Source: CADEDV01 sp036383515 (GTDB taxonomy: Bacteria > Bacteroidota > Bacteroidia > Chitinophagales > Chitinophagaceae). Taken from it: 64,000 nt of DNA. Made by a program: the position numbers and the translations under genes. Each line of letters begins with the position of its first letter. The first letter of the stretch is position 1. Positions 16,395 to 27,400 of the stretch are shown here, one piece after another. The stretch lies in contig DASVOE010000008.1 in assembly GCA_036383515.1 (NCBI GenBank), positions 31,490 to 95,489 on the forward strand, written 5' to 3'. A model generated the notes under the pieces. That model was given only the letters and a program-made list of their open reading frames with translations, did no database searches and was not told the DNA's origin.

Positions 16395-18662
16395 ATGAAA
16401 CGGGTTCTTATCCAGGCAACACGACCTATGCTTTTAGTTGGTTTCGGCTTGTTGCTTCAGCATTTTACTTCTCAAGCTCAATTGCTCCAGGGTATAGCCT
16501 ACGTTCGCCAGGATGAAGCGCCATCACTGAAAAGAATTATAGCAACTACTAAATCAACCAATGAAAAGGTTACGGCTTTAATACGATTGGGCTCGCTTTA
16601 TTTTCATGATCCTTATCCTCACTTACCGAATCTGAATTCAGCAATGCAACTGGCAAATGAGGCAAGTAAAATAAGTTCGGCGGCCGGGTTTACAAAATTT
16701 TACAATGACGCACAGTTCTTAATCGCCAATATTTACCTCCGGAAATATTGGCCAGACAGTGCAGCAAAAGTCTTATTAAGAGTAAATGATAGCACCCGTC
16801 TTAAAATCTTACTGGGTATGTCGCATATTTACCGGATTAGTCAATCCGAGGACAGCAAGGCCAGGCTGAAAAAAGCGATGGATCTCACGCTTCAGGCGCA
16901 GGGTATCAGCCGAAACATACACGACACGCTGTTGGCAATTATGGTACGGCGGGAAATTGCCTGCATTCACTCCGATACGCAGCAACCCAATTCTGAAAAA
17001 GAATTACTTGATGTAATCAGGTTATTGCAGGGCCTCGGGTATCCCTATTTACATTACACCTATTATGAGCTCAGTGGTACTGCTATGTTAGAAGGTAATG
17101 AGGATAAAATGCTTTATTATATCGAACTGACTTTAAATTCCATGCGACAAACAAGAGATAGTCTTGGTGCTGCAGATTGGTTACTGTCGCATGCAATTAT
17201 TTCGAGGTTAACTGGTCAACATGAAAAAAGTCTTTCTTATGCTAATCAGGCTATTCAACTATACAAAACCCGGTACGGCGACGGTAATATTGCCATTGCT
17301 ATCAGGTTCCTGGCAGAAGCAATGGTCAAACTGAAGAAACAGGTTGAAGTAGATAACGTATTAACCCAGATCTATAATGACTTCCCTCCTTTTGACACAC
17401 GAGACAGCCTTCAATGGTTTCGAACGTTAGGATCAGTCTACCGGTTAATGAAAGAGTACGCAAAAGCGGAGCCCTACCATAAAATGAGAATTGCTTTGCA
17501 ACAACGAATCCATGATAAACCCGATTATTATGGATTGGGACAGCTCTACGTAGAAGCCGGACAGTTTGCGAAAGCCAAACCTTACCTGGAAAATGCACTA
17601 AAGCAGGTAGACAGTTCTTATTCGATGCGTACCCTTGGTCACTTGCATTATTGCCTGTTCCTTGCTGACTCGGCAACAGGAGATTATATTTCTGCTATAC
17701 GTCATTTAAGCAAAAACAAACGCTATGATGATACACTGATGAAGCAGTCAAAAGTGGAAGCCATTGAAAAGTATAAGGCCCAGTTTGAAACAGAAAGAAA
17801 AGAGGCCGATCTTAAGTTGAAGGATCAACGAATCGACCTGTTGACAAAAGAGCAAGCGCTCAAAGACATGGACCTGAAACGCATACGGTTTTTAAAAAAC
17901 ACTGCTTTAATTGGCAGCCTTGTCCTGCTTGCTATGGGAATAGTTTTTTATCGTCTCTATCAGCGGAAAAGAAAAGACAGCGATACGATTGCCAGGGCAA
18001 ACGAACAGTTAAAAGACATGCTTGCCGAAAAAGAATGGTGGTTGAAGGAAGTTCATCACCGGGTAAAGAATAATCTTCACACGATTATTTGCTTGCTTGA
18101 ATCGCAGGCCATGTATTTGGAGAAAGATGCTTTGCAAGCCATTGAAAAAAGTCAGCATCGCATTTACGCCATGTCGCTGATTCACCAGAAGCTTTATCAA
18201 AATGAAGACCTGCAGGTTATTGATATGTCCATTTATCTTGAAGAGTTTATTGGTTATTTGAAAGATAGTTTTGACACAGATAATATTGAATTCATCATAA
18301 AGGTTGAACCAGTTCAATTGAATCTGCAGCAGGCGATCCCGGTGGCCCTGATTATTAATGAAGGCGTGACAAATGCCATCAAATATGCTTTTGAAAATGA
18401 AGCGGACGCTAAGATCTGGATTTCAATGACCGAAACAGATGGCATAGTGAGGCTAATGATAACAGATAATGGAAGAGGGTTTGAATTGAGTGAAGACAAT
18501 GAAAGAAAAAGCCTGGGTATGCAATTGATCAGGGGTCTTAGTAAAGAATTAAAAGGAACGGTTCTGATTGAGTCAAAACAGGGTACCCGGTTGAGTATTG
18601 TATTCAAACAAGGCCCGTTAACAGACAAAATTCCTTCTTTACAAGAAGAAAATATAGGATGA
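16395..18662 (+). CDS. TPR-containing sensor histidine kinase (HisKA_2 type)
   Basis: 755 residues. A signal peptide (1-29) leads into a periplasmic region of tetratricopeptide-like helices (about 50-460), then a coiled coil and one membrane helix (about 499-522). The cytoplasmic kinase has the HisKA_2 phosphoacceptor motif EVHHRVKNNLHT (His554/His555) and an HATPase_c domain with LIINEGVTNAIKYAF (N box) and ITDNGRGF (G1 box). This is the common Bacteroidota layout for sensing through periplasmic TPRs. Its stop overlaps the response regulator start by 4 bp, so the two are a translationally coupled pair. Confidence 0.92.
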   Translation: MKRVLIQATRPMLLVGFGLLLQHFTSQAQLLQGIAYVRQDEAPSLKRIIATTKSTNEKVTALIRLGSLYFHDPYPHLPNLNSAMQLANEASKISSAAGFTKFYNDAQFLIANIYLRKYWPDSAAKVLLRVNDSTRLKILLGMSHIYRISQSEDSKARLKKAMDLTLQAQGISRNIHDTLLAIMVRREIACIHSDTQQPNSEKELLDVIRLLQGLGYPYLHYTYYELSGTAMLEGNEDKMLYYIELTLNSMRQTRDSLGAADWLLSHAIISRLTGQHEKSLSYANQAIQLYKTRYGDGNIAIAIRFLAEAMVKLKKQVEVDNVLTQIYNDFPPFDTRDSLQWFRTLGSVYRLMKEYAKAEPYHKMRIALQQRIHDKPDYYGLGQLYVEAGQFAKAKPYLENALKQVDSSYSMRTLGHLHYCLFLADSATGDYISAIRHLSKNKRYDDTLMKQSKVEAIEKYKAQFETERKEADLKLKDQRIDLLTKEQALKDMDLKRIRFLKNTALIGSLVLLAMGIVFYRLYQRKRKDSDTIARANEQLKDMLAEKEWWLKEVHHRVKNNLHTIICLLESQAMYLEKDALQAIEKSQHRIYAMSLIHQKLYQNEDLQVIDMSIYLEEFIGYLKDSFDTDNIEFIIKVEPVQLNLQQAIPVALIINEGVTNAIKYAFENEADAKIWISMTETDGIVRLMITDNGRGFELSEDNERKSLGMQLIRGLSKELKGTVLIESKQGTRLSIVFKQGPLTDKIPSLQEENIG

Positions 18663-20044
18663 TGAAGCACAAGATCCTTATAGTGGAAGATCAGTTTATT
18701 GAGGCTAACAATCTCCGGCTCATCCTTGACCGGGCAGGTTATACCGTGTTACCCATTGCGGCTTCTTTTGTGGAGGCGATGGAGATGCTTGACAGGCATA
18801 AACCGGATATGGTGTTATTGGATATTTACCTGGATGGGGCATTAACGGGTGTTGATTTTGCAAAAGTTCTTGCTTCCAGGAAAGTGCCGTTTATCTATTT
18901 ATCGGCTAACTCCAACCGAAAAGTATTCCTGGCCGCCAAGGCAACAAAACCGTATGGTTTTTTGGTCAAACCATTTCGTCAACGTGATATACTTGCTGCA
19001 TTAGAAGTAGCCTCTGAACTTCATGGCGTGATACAAAAAGTCGGGCTACGGCTGAATGAAGATGGACCTGGTAAGAACGTTATTGAAAACAAAGACAGTT
19101 TCCAGATTATTACACAGAGTAAGTCCATGCAAAATGTGCTGGAACATATCAAACTGGCAGGACCTTCAGCAACTACTGTTTTAATTCTTGGTGAAAGCGG
19201 AACGGGAAAGGAATTGGTAGCAAAAGCCCTTCACGAAAGCTCCAAACGAAATTTGAAACCGTTGGTTGTTGTAAACTGCGGCGCCCTGCCTCCATCTATT
19301 ATTGAATCGGAATTATTTGGACATGAAAAAGGTTCTTTCACCGGAGCAGTTGAAAAAAGAATTGGCAAATTCGAGGAAGCGGACGGCGGAACAATTTTCC
19401 TGGATGAGATCGGGGAACTTCCCGCCGACTTACAAGTAAAATTTTTGCGGGTGTTGCAACAAAAGGAAATTCAACCGGTCGGCGGCAAGAACAAAACGAT
19501 TAATGTACGTATTATAGCCGCCACCAATCGTCATCTTGATGAGGAAGTAGCTGCGGGAAGATTTAGAACCGATCTCTATTACCGGTTGAATGTTTTCCCA
19601 ATTGTTATTCCTCCATTAAGAGAACGAAAAGAAGATATTCTGTTACTCGCTAATTCCTTTATCAGCAAATTTGCCGATATGGAACGAAAGATCATTTCAG
19701 GTTTTTCCGCTGAAGTTATCCGTGAGATGGAGAGTTACGAGTGGCCGGGAAATGTCAGGGAATTAGAAAACTTAATGCAGCGCACCGCTTTACTTACCAA
19801 AGGACCGATTGTTACAGAATTTTTTCTTAAGCCCGAACTACCAAAAGCTAATTTTTCTGACACTAAAGTGAAAAGTATAATAGAAAATGAAAGAGATCAT
19901 ATCATCGCCACGTTGAAAAGTTGCAATTGGAAAGTATATGGACCGGGAGGTGCGGCTGAGTTGCTTGACATGAACGTTTCGACTCTTAATTCTCGAATTA
20001 AGAAACTAGGTATCGAAAAAAATCGTGTTAGCAGGAAGGAATAA
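18659..20044 (+). CDS. NtrC-type sigma-54-dependent response regulator
   Basis: 461 residues. REC domain 1-120 with phospho-acceptor Asp55 (VLLDIYLDG) and Lys104 (VKPF). AAA+ domain about 145-385 with Walker A GESGTGKE (178-185), Walker B GGTIFLDE (243-250) and the sigma-54 contact loop GSFTGA (225-230), a variant of GAFTGA. FIS-type helix-turn-helix at about 411-453 (GGAAELLDMNVSTLNSRIKKLGI). It should be phosphorylated by the overlapping kinase and remodel sigma-54 RNA polymerase. Target promoters are not identifiable here. Confidence 0.93.
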   Translation: MMKHKILIVEDQFIEANNLRLILDRAGYTVLPIAASFVEAMEMLDRHKPDMVLLDIYLDGALTGVDFAKVLASRKVPFIYLSANSNRKVFLAAKATKPYGFLVKPFRQRDILAALEVASELHGVIQKVGLRLNEDGPGKNVIENKDSFQIITQSKSMQNVLEHIKLAGPSATTVLILGESGTGKELVAKALHESSKRNLKPLVVVNCGALPPSIIESELFGHEKGSFTGAVEKRIGKFEEADGGTIFLDEIGELPADLQVKFLRVLQQKEIQPVGGKNKTINVRIIAATNRHLDEEVAAGRFRTDLYYRLNVFPIVIPPLRERKEDILLLANSFISKFADMERKIISGFSAEVIREMESYEWPGNVRELENLMQRTALLTKGPIVTEFFLKPELPKANFSDTKVKSIIENERDHIIATLKSCNWKVYGPGGAAELLDMNVSTLNSRIKKLGIEKNRVSRKE

Positions 20045-20152
20045 TGTAAAGGAATCTCACTGATTTTATCAAGTTCTTGACGAATTATGCTGTGCCAATG
20101 AAAATCAAATCTTCAATTCTACTAACGGATGGTGGATTACCGGCAGCAAAAA

Positions 20153-20953
20153 CTATTTCTTAATTGCATATCCTCCATAAAGAATATTCATATCCTTGCT
20201 TTCAACCAGCCAAAAGTTTTTACCGAGGTCTTCATAGGTCCATTTGCCTTTTACTCTTTTTCTCAAATAACCCAGCATCTTTGGAATAGAAACATTGGGT
20301 TGCGAACCTGTGTGTTCTTTCCACTCAAAACCATGTTGAGCTAAAAGAGATTTTAGTTCCTCCGGCTTAATGAACATTTCCCAAACATGCAGGTTCGGAG
20401 GCATAAATGCCCAGCGTTTCCATTCCTGCCATATTTTAATAGCCACCAGCTTGCTGATGAATGTGCGGTTCAATGTATCATAGAAAAAGATACCACCCGG
20501 CTTCAGCACTCTTGCTATTTCGGATATTACTTTAGGCAGATCCTGCACATGTTCCAGCACATCACAGCAAAAGGCAACATCAAATGAACCGTCACCATAA
20601 GGAAGATTCTCACCTGTGCCTTTCTCATACTTAATGTTCAACCCTGTTGTTTTTGCATGATTTGTGGCCGTGATAACCGATTCTTCAGCTGGGTCAATGC
20701 CCGTAGTGGTAAATCCCATTTTACAAATTTCTTCTGTCAATATCCCGCCACCGCTGCCCACTTCCAGCGCAGACTTGCCTTGAGCATTTATACCCAACTT
20801 TTTAATAATTGCTGTTGAAAAACCCACCCGCCAGGGGTTGACAGATGTTTTCAGCAGGTGTAAAATAGTATCCGGTTTCCACCAGATGTCGCCCTGCGTC
20901 TTGTAAACATCATTGTTAATTCTGTTGTAGACTTCAGCGCTTACTTTTTCCAT
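20153..20953 (-). CDS. UbiG-like class I methyltransferase
   Basis: 266 residues. SAM motif I is ALEVGSGGGILTEEI with GIDPAEES at the end of strand 2. VAFCCDVLEHVQDL and RVLKPGGIFFYDTLNRT match the UbiG O-methyltransferase signature in ubiquinone synthesis. Bacteroidota generally use menaquinone, so the true substrate is probably another phenolic or a fatty compound. It is convergent with the response regulator; no partner gene follows. Confidence 0.82.
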   Translation of the reverse strand: MEKVSAEVYNRINNDVYKTQGDIWWKPDTILHLLKTSVNPWRVGFSTAIIKKLGINAQGKSALEVGSGGGILTEEICKMGFTTTGIDPAEESVITATNHAKTTGLNIKYEKGTGENLPYGDGSFDVAFCCDVLEHVQDLPKVISEIARVLKPGGIFFYDTLNRTFISKLVAIKIWQEWKRWAFMPPNLHVWEMFIKPEELKSLLAQHGFEWKEHTGSQPNVSIPKMLGYLRKRVKGKWTYEDLGKNFWLVESKDMNILYGGYAIKK

Positions 20954-21426
20954 GGTTATTAATTTATGGGAAACGTTGGCTTTTTGTTTGTGGATTGTTC
21001 TGCCGGAACTTCATCCTGCATTATATCCCAATGTTCTGACAAGTTACCAACTTTTATTCTGTAATAGCTGCTACTATTCTTTTTTCAGATTGTTTATTGT
21101 CGCCAGCTTTCTAATTTATGTTATAAAAAGCATTGAAAATGATCGACCTGATCTTATCTATTCCGTACCATGGCGATACATCCTTAACAGTTAAAAATTT
21201 TACTGATCAGTTGTTTTTTTTCAATAAGAATATTTATACGACAATTGTCCTAAGTGTTTTCACGTACTACTATTAATACCGCTAAAAATAATTTTTGACA
21301 ATACCCAAATACTATCTTAGCATTATTCATCTTCCTAATGATTTCACATTAATTCTGCTCTATTTAAAATTTTTGAATTGACAAAAATTATAAACAGGAG
21401 TTGCTATTACCTGAAATCAATAAGGT
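20954..21426. other. Gene-free region upstream of the Tc toxin operon
   Basis: 473 bp between the divergent methyltransferase and the TcB-TcC start. It is AT-rich from about 21190. Candidate elements are imperfect: TTTG (21294 region) followed by TATCTTAG, and TTGACAAAAATTATAAAC (about 21379), which looks like a generic -35/-10 pair with short spacing. No perfect TAnnTTTG was found, which may mean an alternative sigma factor or activator. No reading frame here is supportable. Confidence 0.5.
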
Positions 21427-24400
21427 ATGGATATGGTAAAGAATAAAAAGGATGTAAGTAAGGGTAATCTTCCTATCCAGGTACCTTCCATTAACTTACC
21501 CAAAGGTGGTGGATCATTACGCGGAATCGGCGATACATTTTCTCCTGATCTTTTTACAGGCACCAGCAATTTTTCAATTCCCATTTCACTAACCGCTGCA
21601 CGCGGCCTGGAACCACAACTGTCGGTTGATTACAGTTCCGGTTCCGGCAATAGCGAATTCGGTCTTGGTTTTTCACTTTCACTAAATAAAATTTCGCTGA
21701 CCACTGACAGGGGAATTCCACGTTACGAAGGTTCAGATATTCATATGTTATCAGGGGAAGGGGAATTGGTGAAAAAGAAAAGTGATGATAACCTGGAGAA
21801 TCCGCGAATTGAAAATGAAAATGCCGGCACCTATATTGTTACTGTTTACTTACAAAGATTGGAAAGCCAGTTTTCAAAAATTGAAGAGTGGCTTAATACC
21901 GAAACCAATATTTCCTACTGGAAAGTAATTACCAGGGATAATATTACAAGCTATTATGGGCGAACTGATAATTCACGCATATCGAATCCCGAAAACGAAT
22001 TACAGGTTTTTGAATGGCTTATCGACGAAACTTGCGATGCCAAAGGCAATAAGATACTATACGATTACAAATGTGAAAACCTGGAGAATGTACCGCCCGC
22101 TGTATTCGAAGTTGACAGATTGTATAAGGCAAACCGATATATCCGGAGTATAAAATATGGTAACTACCGTGATGCATCAAATAATGACATTTTTGCTTTT
22201 GAAGTTTTGTTTAACTATGGTGAATATGATTTGCCAGTATCCGAAAATTCTATACAAAAGGAATGGGCATGCAGACCCGATCCATTTTCGACCTACAGAA
22301 GTGGTTTTGAAATCCGGACTTATCGCAGATGTGAAAGCATCCTTTTATATCATCACTTTGAAAAGGAATTAGGAGATCCCTGCCTGGTAAGATCTGTTTC
22401 TTTCGGGTATAATAATATACAGCAGTATAACCTCGTAGCAATGCAGGGCCTATCATTGTTGAGCACTGTACAGGTGACCGGTTACAGAAGAAATGATGAT
22501 GGCAGTATCAGTAAACAGGCGATGCCGGAACTGCTGTTAAGCTATTCTGCATTTAAACCGCCGGTATCACCGGAGTTTAAAATCCTTTCTATGGGGGATG
22601 ATACTATTCCCGGGTATATTGACGGATCACAATTTTTGCCGGTGGATCTGCATGGTGATGGATTGCCCGGATTTCTTTACAGCAATAAAGAAGTGACGTT
22701 CTATCTCGAACCGGAAGGAGATGGAAGATATACATACCCCGATAGCTGCAACTCATTTCCGAATAATAAGGATCTTCAGAACGCTGCGGTTTTGCTTACT
22801 GATATTGATGGCAATGGTCAATTGGAGCTTGTTGTAAACAATCCCGGGCAGGCAGGCTATTATCAAAGCCGTGATGACGGAAGCTGGGATAATTTCCGGA
22901 GTTTCCTGAGCTACCCTAATGATATATTTAATTCAAATATCGAAAGTGCAGACCTTGATGCCAATGGCAAGACAGATCTGATTTTGCCCCGTTCACAAAG
23001 CCTGCTTATTTATTACTCTAAAGGAAAGGAAGGATACAGCAACGGAAAACTAATTCCAAACGAAAACGGTTTTCCAAAAAAACAGAACAACGCCGGCGCA
23101 CTGGTAACATTTGCAGATATGTTTGGCGATGGCCTTGCTCACAGGGCAAGGATCAGTAATGGTTTAGTTGAATGCTGGCCAAGCCTCGGGTATGGCCAAT
23201 ATGGAAAAAAAGTAACCATTGGCAATGCACCTTTTTTCGGAGATGATTTTAACAGTAAGCGATTATTTGTGGCGGATATTGATGGCTCGGGAACTGCAGA
23301 TCTTGCTTACGTGTATTCGGACCGGGTGGAGATTTATATTAATCAAAGCGGCAATTCTTTTTCTGATCCTGTGCGGATAAATCTCCCGGATCTATACAGC
23401 GATATTGATCAGATCAGTTTTTCAGATATCCTGGGTAATGGTGTATCATGCCTTGTTTTTTCAAAGATGGCCCAGGTACCCGTTCATTATTATTACTGTT
23501 TTACAGGAAGCACCTTACTGGACAACGGTATTACAACGCAAAGCATCAAACCTTACCTGCTAACGGAGTTTGATAATAACCTGGGAACTTTAACCCGGGT
23601 TAATTATTGCAGCTCCACCCGATTTTACCTCGAAGATAAAAGAACAGGGAGGCCATGGGTTACCAAATTGCATTTTCCTGTACAGGTAGTAGAGCAAATA
23701 ACAGCGATCGACAGGATATCAGGCTCAACATTTGTCAGAAAGTTTAAATATCATGATGGCTATTATGATACAACGGAAAAAACATTCTGCGGTTTTGGAT
23801 ATATTGAATCCTGGGATTCAGAAACATTTGAGGGATATAAACAACTTCAATTAAAAAGCAGTTATCCTATAGCTGAGATTTCACCTGAGCTTTACGTGCC
23901 GCCTGTTTATACAAGAACCTGGTACAATACAGGGTCATATAAAAGCCAGGGCATTATTTCCAAACAATACAAGTCGGAATATTTTAAAGGAGATAAGGAA
24001 GCTTACGATTTTCCTGACAGTGTTTTCTCTTCCGGCGTTTACAGAGCAAATCACAATACGTTGATGCAGGCATACTTTGCGCTCAAAGGAAATCTTATTC
24101 GTAAAGAAGTGTATGCTGACGATAATACACCAGACTCCTGCAATCCATATACTGTCAGCGAGTCAAACATGGAAGTTGTTTTGATACAACCCGCTGACGA
24201 AAAACAGCATGCAGTATTCCTGGTGCATGCCCGGGAAAGTATTACATATAATTATGAAAGAAATCCATTAGACCCGACCGTACAGCAGGATTTCATTCTT
24301 GAAACTGATCTGCTTTGCGGCCTGGCGAAAAAAACCTGTACCATATTTCTGCCAAGGCGTTTGCTTGGGGATATAGTGCATAAAGTGTACCCGGAACAAA

Positions 24401-27400
24401 AATTGATAAAGGCGAATGCCGGATGGAGTGACTATATCGATACAAAAGATACAGATCCATACAGGTGGCGGGGCGTAGAATATAAGGACAGGCAGTTTGA
24501 AATATTTAACCTCGATGCGGGAACCGAAAAATATTTTTCATTCAACGATGTTAAGACACAACTAGCTGAAGCATTTCAGAACATTGTAAAATATGAAGGT
24601 GATTTAACAGAAGGAAAGTTGCAGGCAAGACAACTTACCTGGAATAATACGTATTTCTGGAACGAGGATCAAACCGATGTTCTTTCATTGAGTTATATTG
24701 CTTGCAGGGGTTTGCTTCATCATAGCGAACAGGCTTCCTTTACAAAAGAAGTAATAGATAAATCATTTAAGGGAAAGTTAAGCGATGATGTAATCAGTAA
24801 AGAAGGCGGATATATTTTTGATACTGATACCGGTTATTGGTGGAATAAAGGATTGGTGCAACACTATTTTCTGCCCAATGAACCTGAGGCTTTCTTTATG
24901 CCCACTGTCACAGATAATGCTTTTGTGGACAAATCATCTTCACTCTACAGGAAAGTCGAAGTATCCTACAACAAGCCCTATAATTTTCTTCCCGTAGTAT
25001 TAAAAGACTGCCTCGACGAAAACACGGTGAATGAAGAAAGATTCTTTGTTGACTACCAAACTAACCAATACTATCAGTCTTTAGATTTCAACAAAAACAT
25101 AAGCCAGGTTTTGTTTGATCCCATGGGCCAGGTAATCGTCAGCTCTTTATTTGGTATTGAAAACAATACTAAGATTGGTGGGATGAGACTGTATGAGTAT
25201 GATGGTGAACCGGCTGAATACATCATGCGTTTGACCGGATCATCAGGCGAGCCTGTTAGCTTTAATGATGTCATCACTCATACTGAATATTACCTGCAGG
25301 GAGCTGTTAGTTATTTTTATTACAATCTCAATGCCTGGAAGGAAGGACAGGGCAGCACTAATTTCCAGCCGCAGAGTACGATCACACTATTGCGTGAGCA
25401 GTACTACCATTTACCAGAAGGGGATACGCCATTTCAATGCCAGCTGATCATCGAATTCTATGATGGCCTGGGTCGTTGCCTTGAAAAAAAACAAAAAGTT
25501 GGTCCGGGGATGGCTTTTACAAGAGATGCTTACGGCAAGCTGGTGCGTGATGCGTTTAATGAAGTAAAGCAGTTAATAACAAACGACAGGTTCGTTGTAT
25601 CCGGAAGAACAGTTTATAATAACAAGGGAAAACCATGTGAAGAATATTTCCCTTACTACAGTAACAACCCATTTTACGAATCGCAGGAGGAAATGGAAAA
25701 ATTGTTGCCTCCTCCCATCACTACATATTATGATCCATTACTCAGAATCATACGGGTAGTATCGCCAAAAAAATTCTTCTCCAAAATTGAATACCTGTCC
25801 TGGGAACAAAGGCAGTATGATGAAGATGATACAGTAAAAGATGCGGAGTACTATATAGAATTCATGAAAAATTATCCTGCGGATCCAACACAGGCGCAGA
25901 AGGATGAAAAAGATGCCCTGGATAAAGCTGCATTGTTTTATGATACACCTGTTACTACCATCAATGATAATACAGGCTACCAAATATTTTCGCGGCAAAT
26001 CCTGGTAAAAAAAGAATTGCCCGGGAATCTGTTGCCTCCGGAAAAAAGAGAATTGACCAGTTACCAGGTAAACGACATACAGGGAAGGATATTAGAAATA
26101 ATTGATCCGCGCCTGTACCTGTCTAATTGCACCAAAGGGACAAACTATTATAATTTCAGGTACCGGTATATGATGGACGACGATACGCCGTTTTATACGG
26201 ACAGTGCAGACGCAGGAACGCAATTACACTTTAGTAATATTTTTGGTAACCTGTGCTGGTCTTACAGTGCCCGCGATTATTGCCAGTTTATTACTTATGA
26301 CAGGCTGCAAAGAAAAAAAACATTACATGTAAAAAAAGTTGAAGCCGGTGCAGTTGTTATTCCAGGTGATTTTAACTTGGTTGAAATATTTACCTATGGT
26401 GAAACTCGGTCCGATGCAGATAAGTATAATTTACGGGGCAAACTATACCAACTAAATGACCTTTCAGGAGTCGTTATAAATACCTCTTATAGTATGCAGG
26501 GCCAGTTGCTTACTACTTCCCGGTACATGGCAGCAGATTATAAAACGGCTATTGACTGGAATAAAGCGGTGGAACTTGATGAGAACCCCCTCCTTTCAAT
26601 TTTCAACTACAATGCTTTGAAATGTTTGTTATCGGAAACTACGCCCGATGGCACTATGACCTCGTATACCTATGAACCCAGGGGGTTGCCTGAACAAATA
26701 ACCGTGACCTATGCCGATGGGGTAGTGCAGCCGATTGTCAATCGTATTGAATATGATGCCAACAAGCAAAGAATAAGTATTGAATATGCCAATGAAATAA
26801 TTACAACTTATACTTACGAAACGACCACGTCGCGGCTAATAAGATTATTAAGTAAACGACCGGTGATTGCCGCAACCAATGCAATAGCTAATGATATTAT
26901 ACAGGACATATCATACACGTATGATCCGGTAGGAAATATTACCCGGAAATGGGATTATAGTTTTGAAACTGTGTTTAACAGGAACCAGGAAGTAAATCCC
27001 TGTTCTGATTATCTATACGATTCTCTTTACAGGGTTATTAATGCAAATGGCAGGCAGCATCCCGGTATTAATAGTAATACTTATAAAAACAACAAATCGG
27101 ATGGTAGTTTTAAACAATCCCGTTTCAGTCAGCTGCCATTGATTAATGATGCTGAAAAACTCGAAAACTATTTTGAAACCTTTACGTATGATGATGGGGG
27201 CAACCTTGTAGAAAAACAGCATACGGCATTATCAGCGTCTTTTACTACCGAAACCCCCGTAGAAGATTATTGCAACAGGCTTCTCAACCTGGAATATGAT
27301 GCTTCAGGAAACCAGCGGCAATTAAATATTAATAATGTGGTATCGCTCGGTTTCAACTGTTGCGAAAATCTTGTAAAAGCAGCCATCATAGAACGTGATG

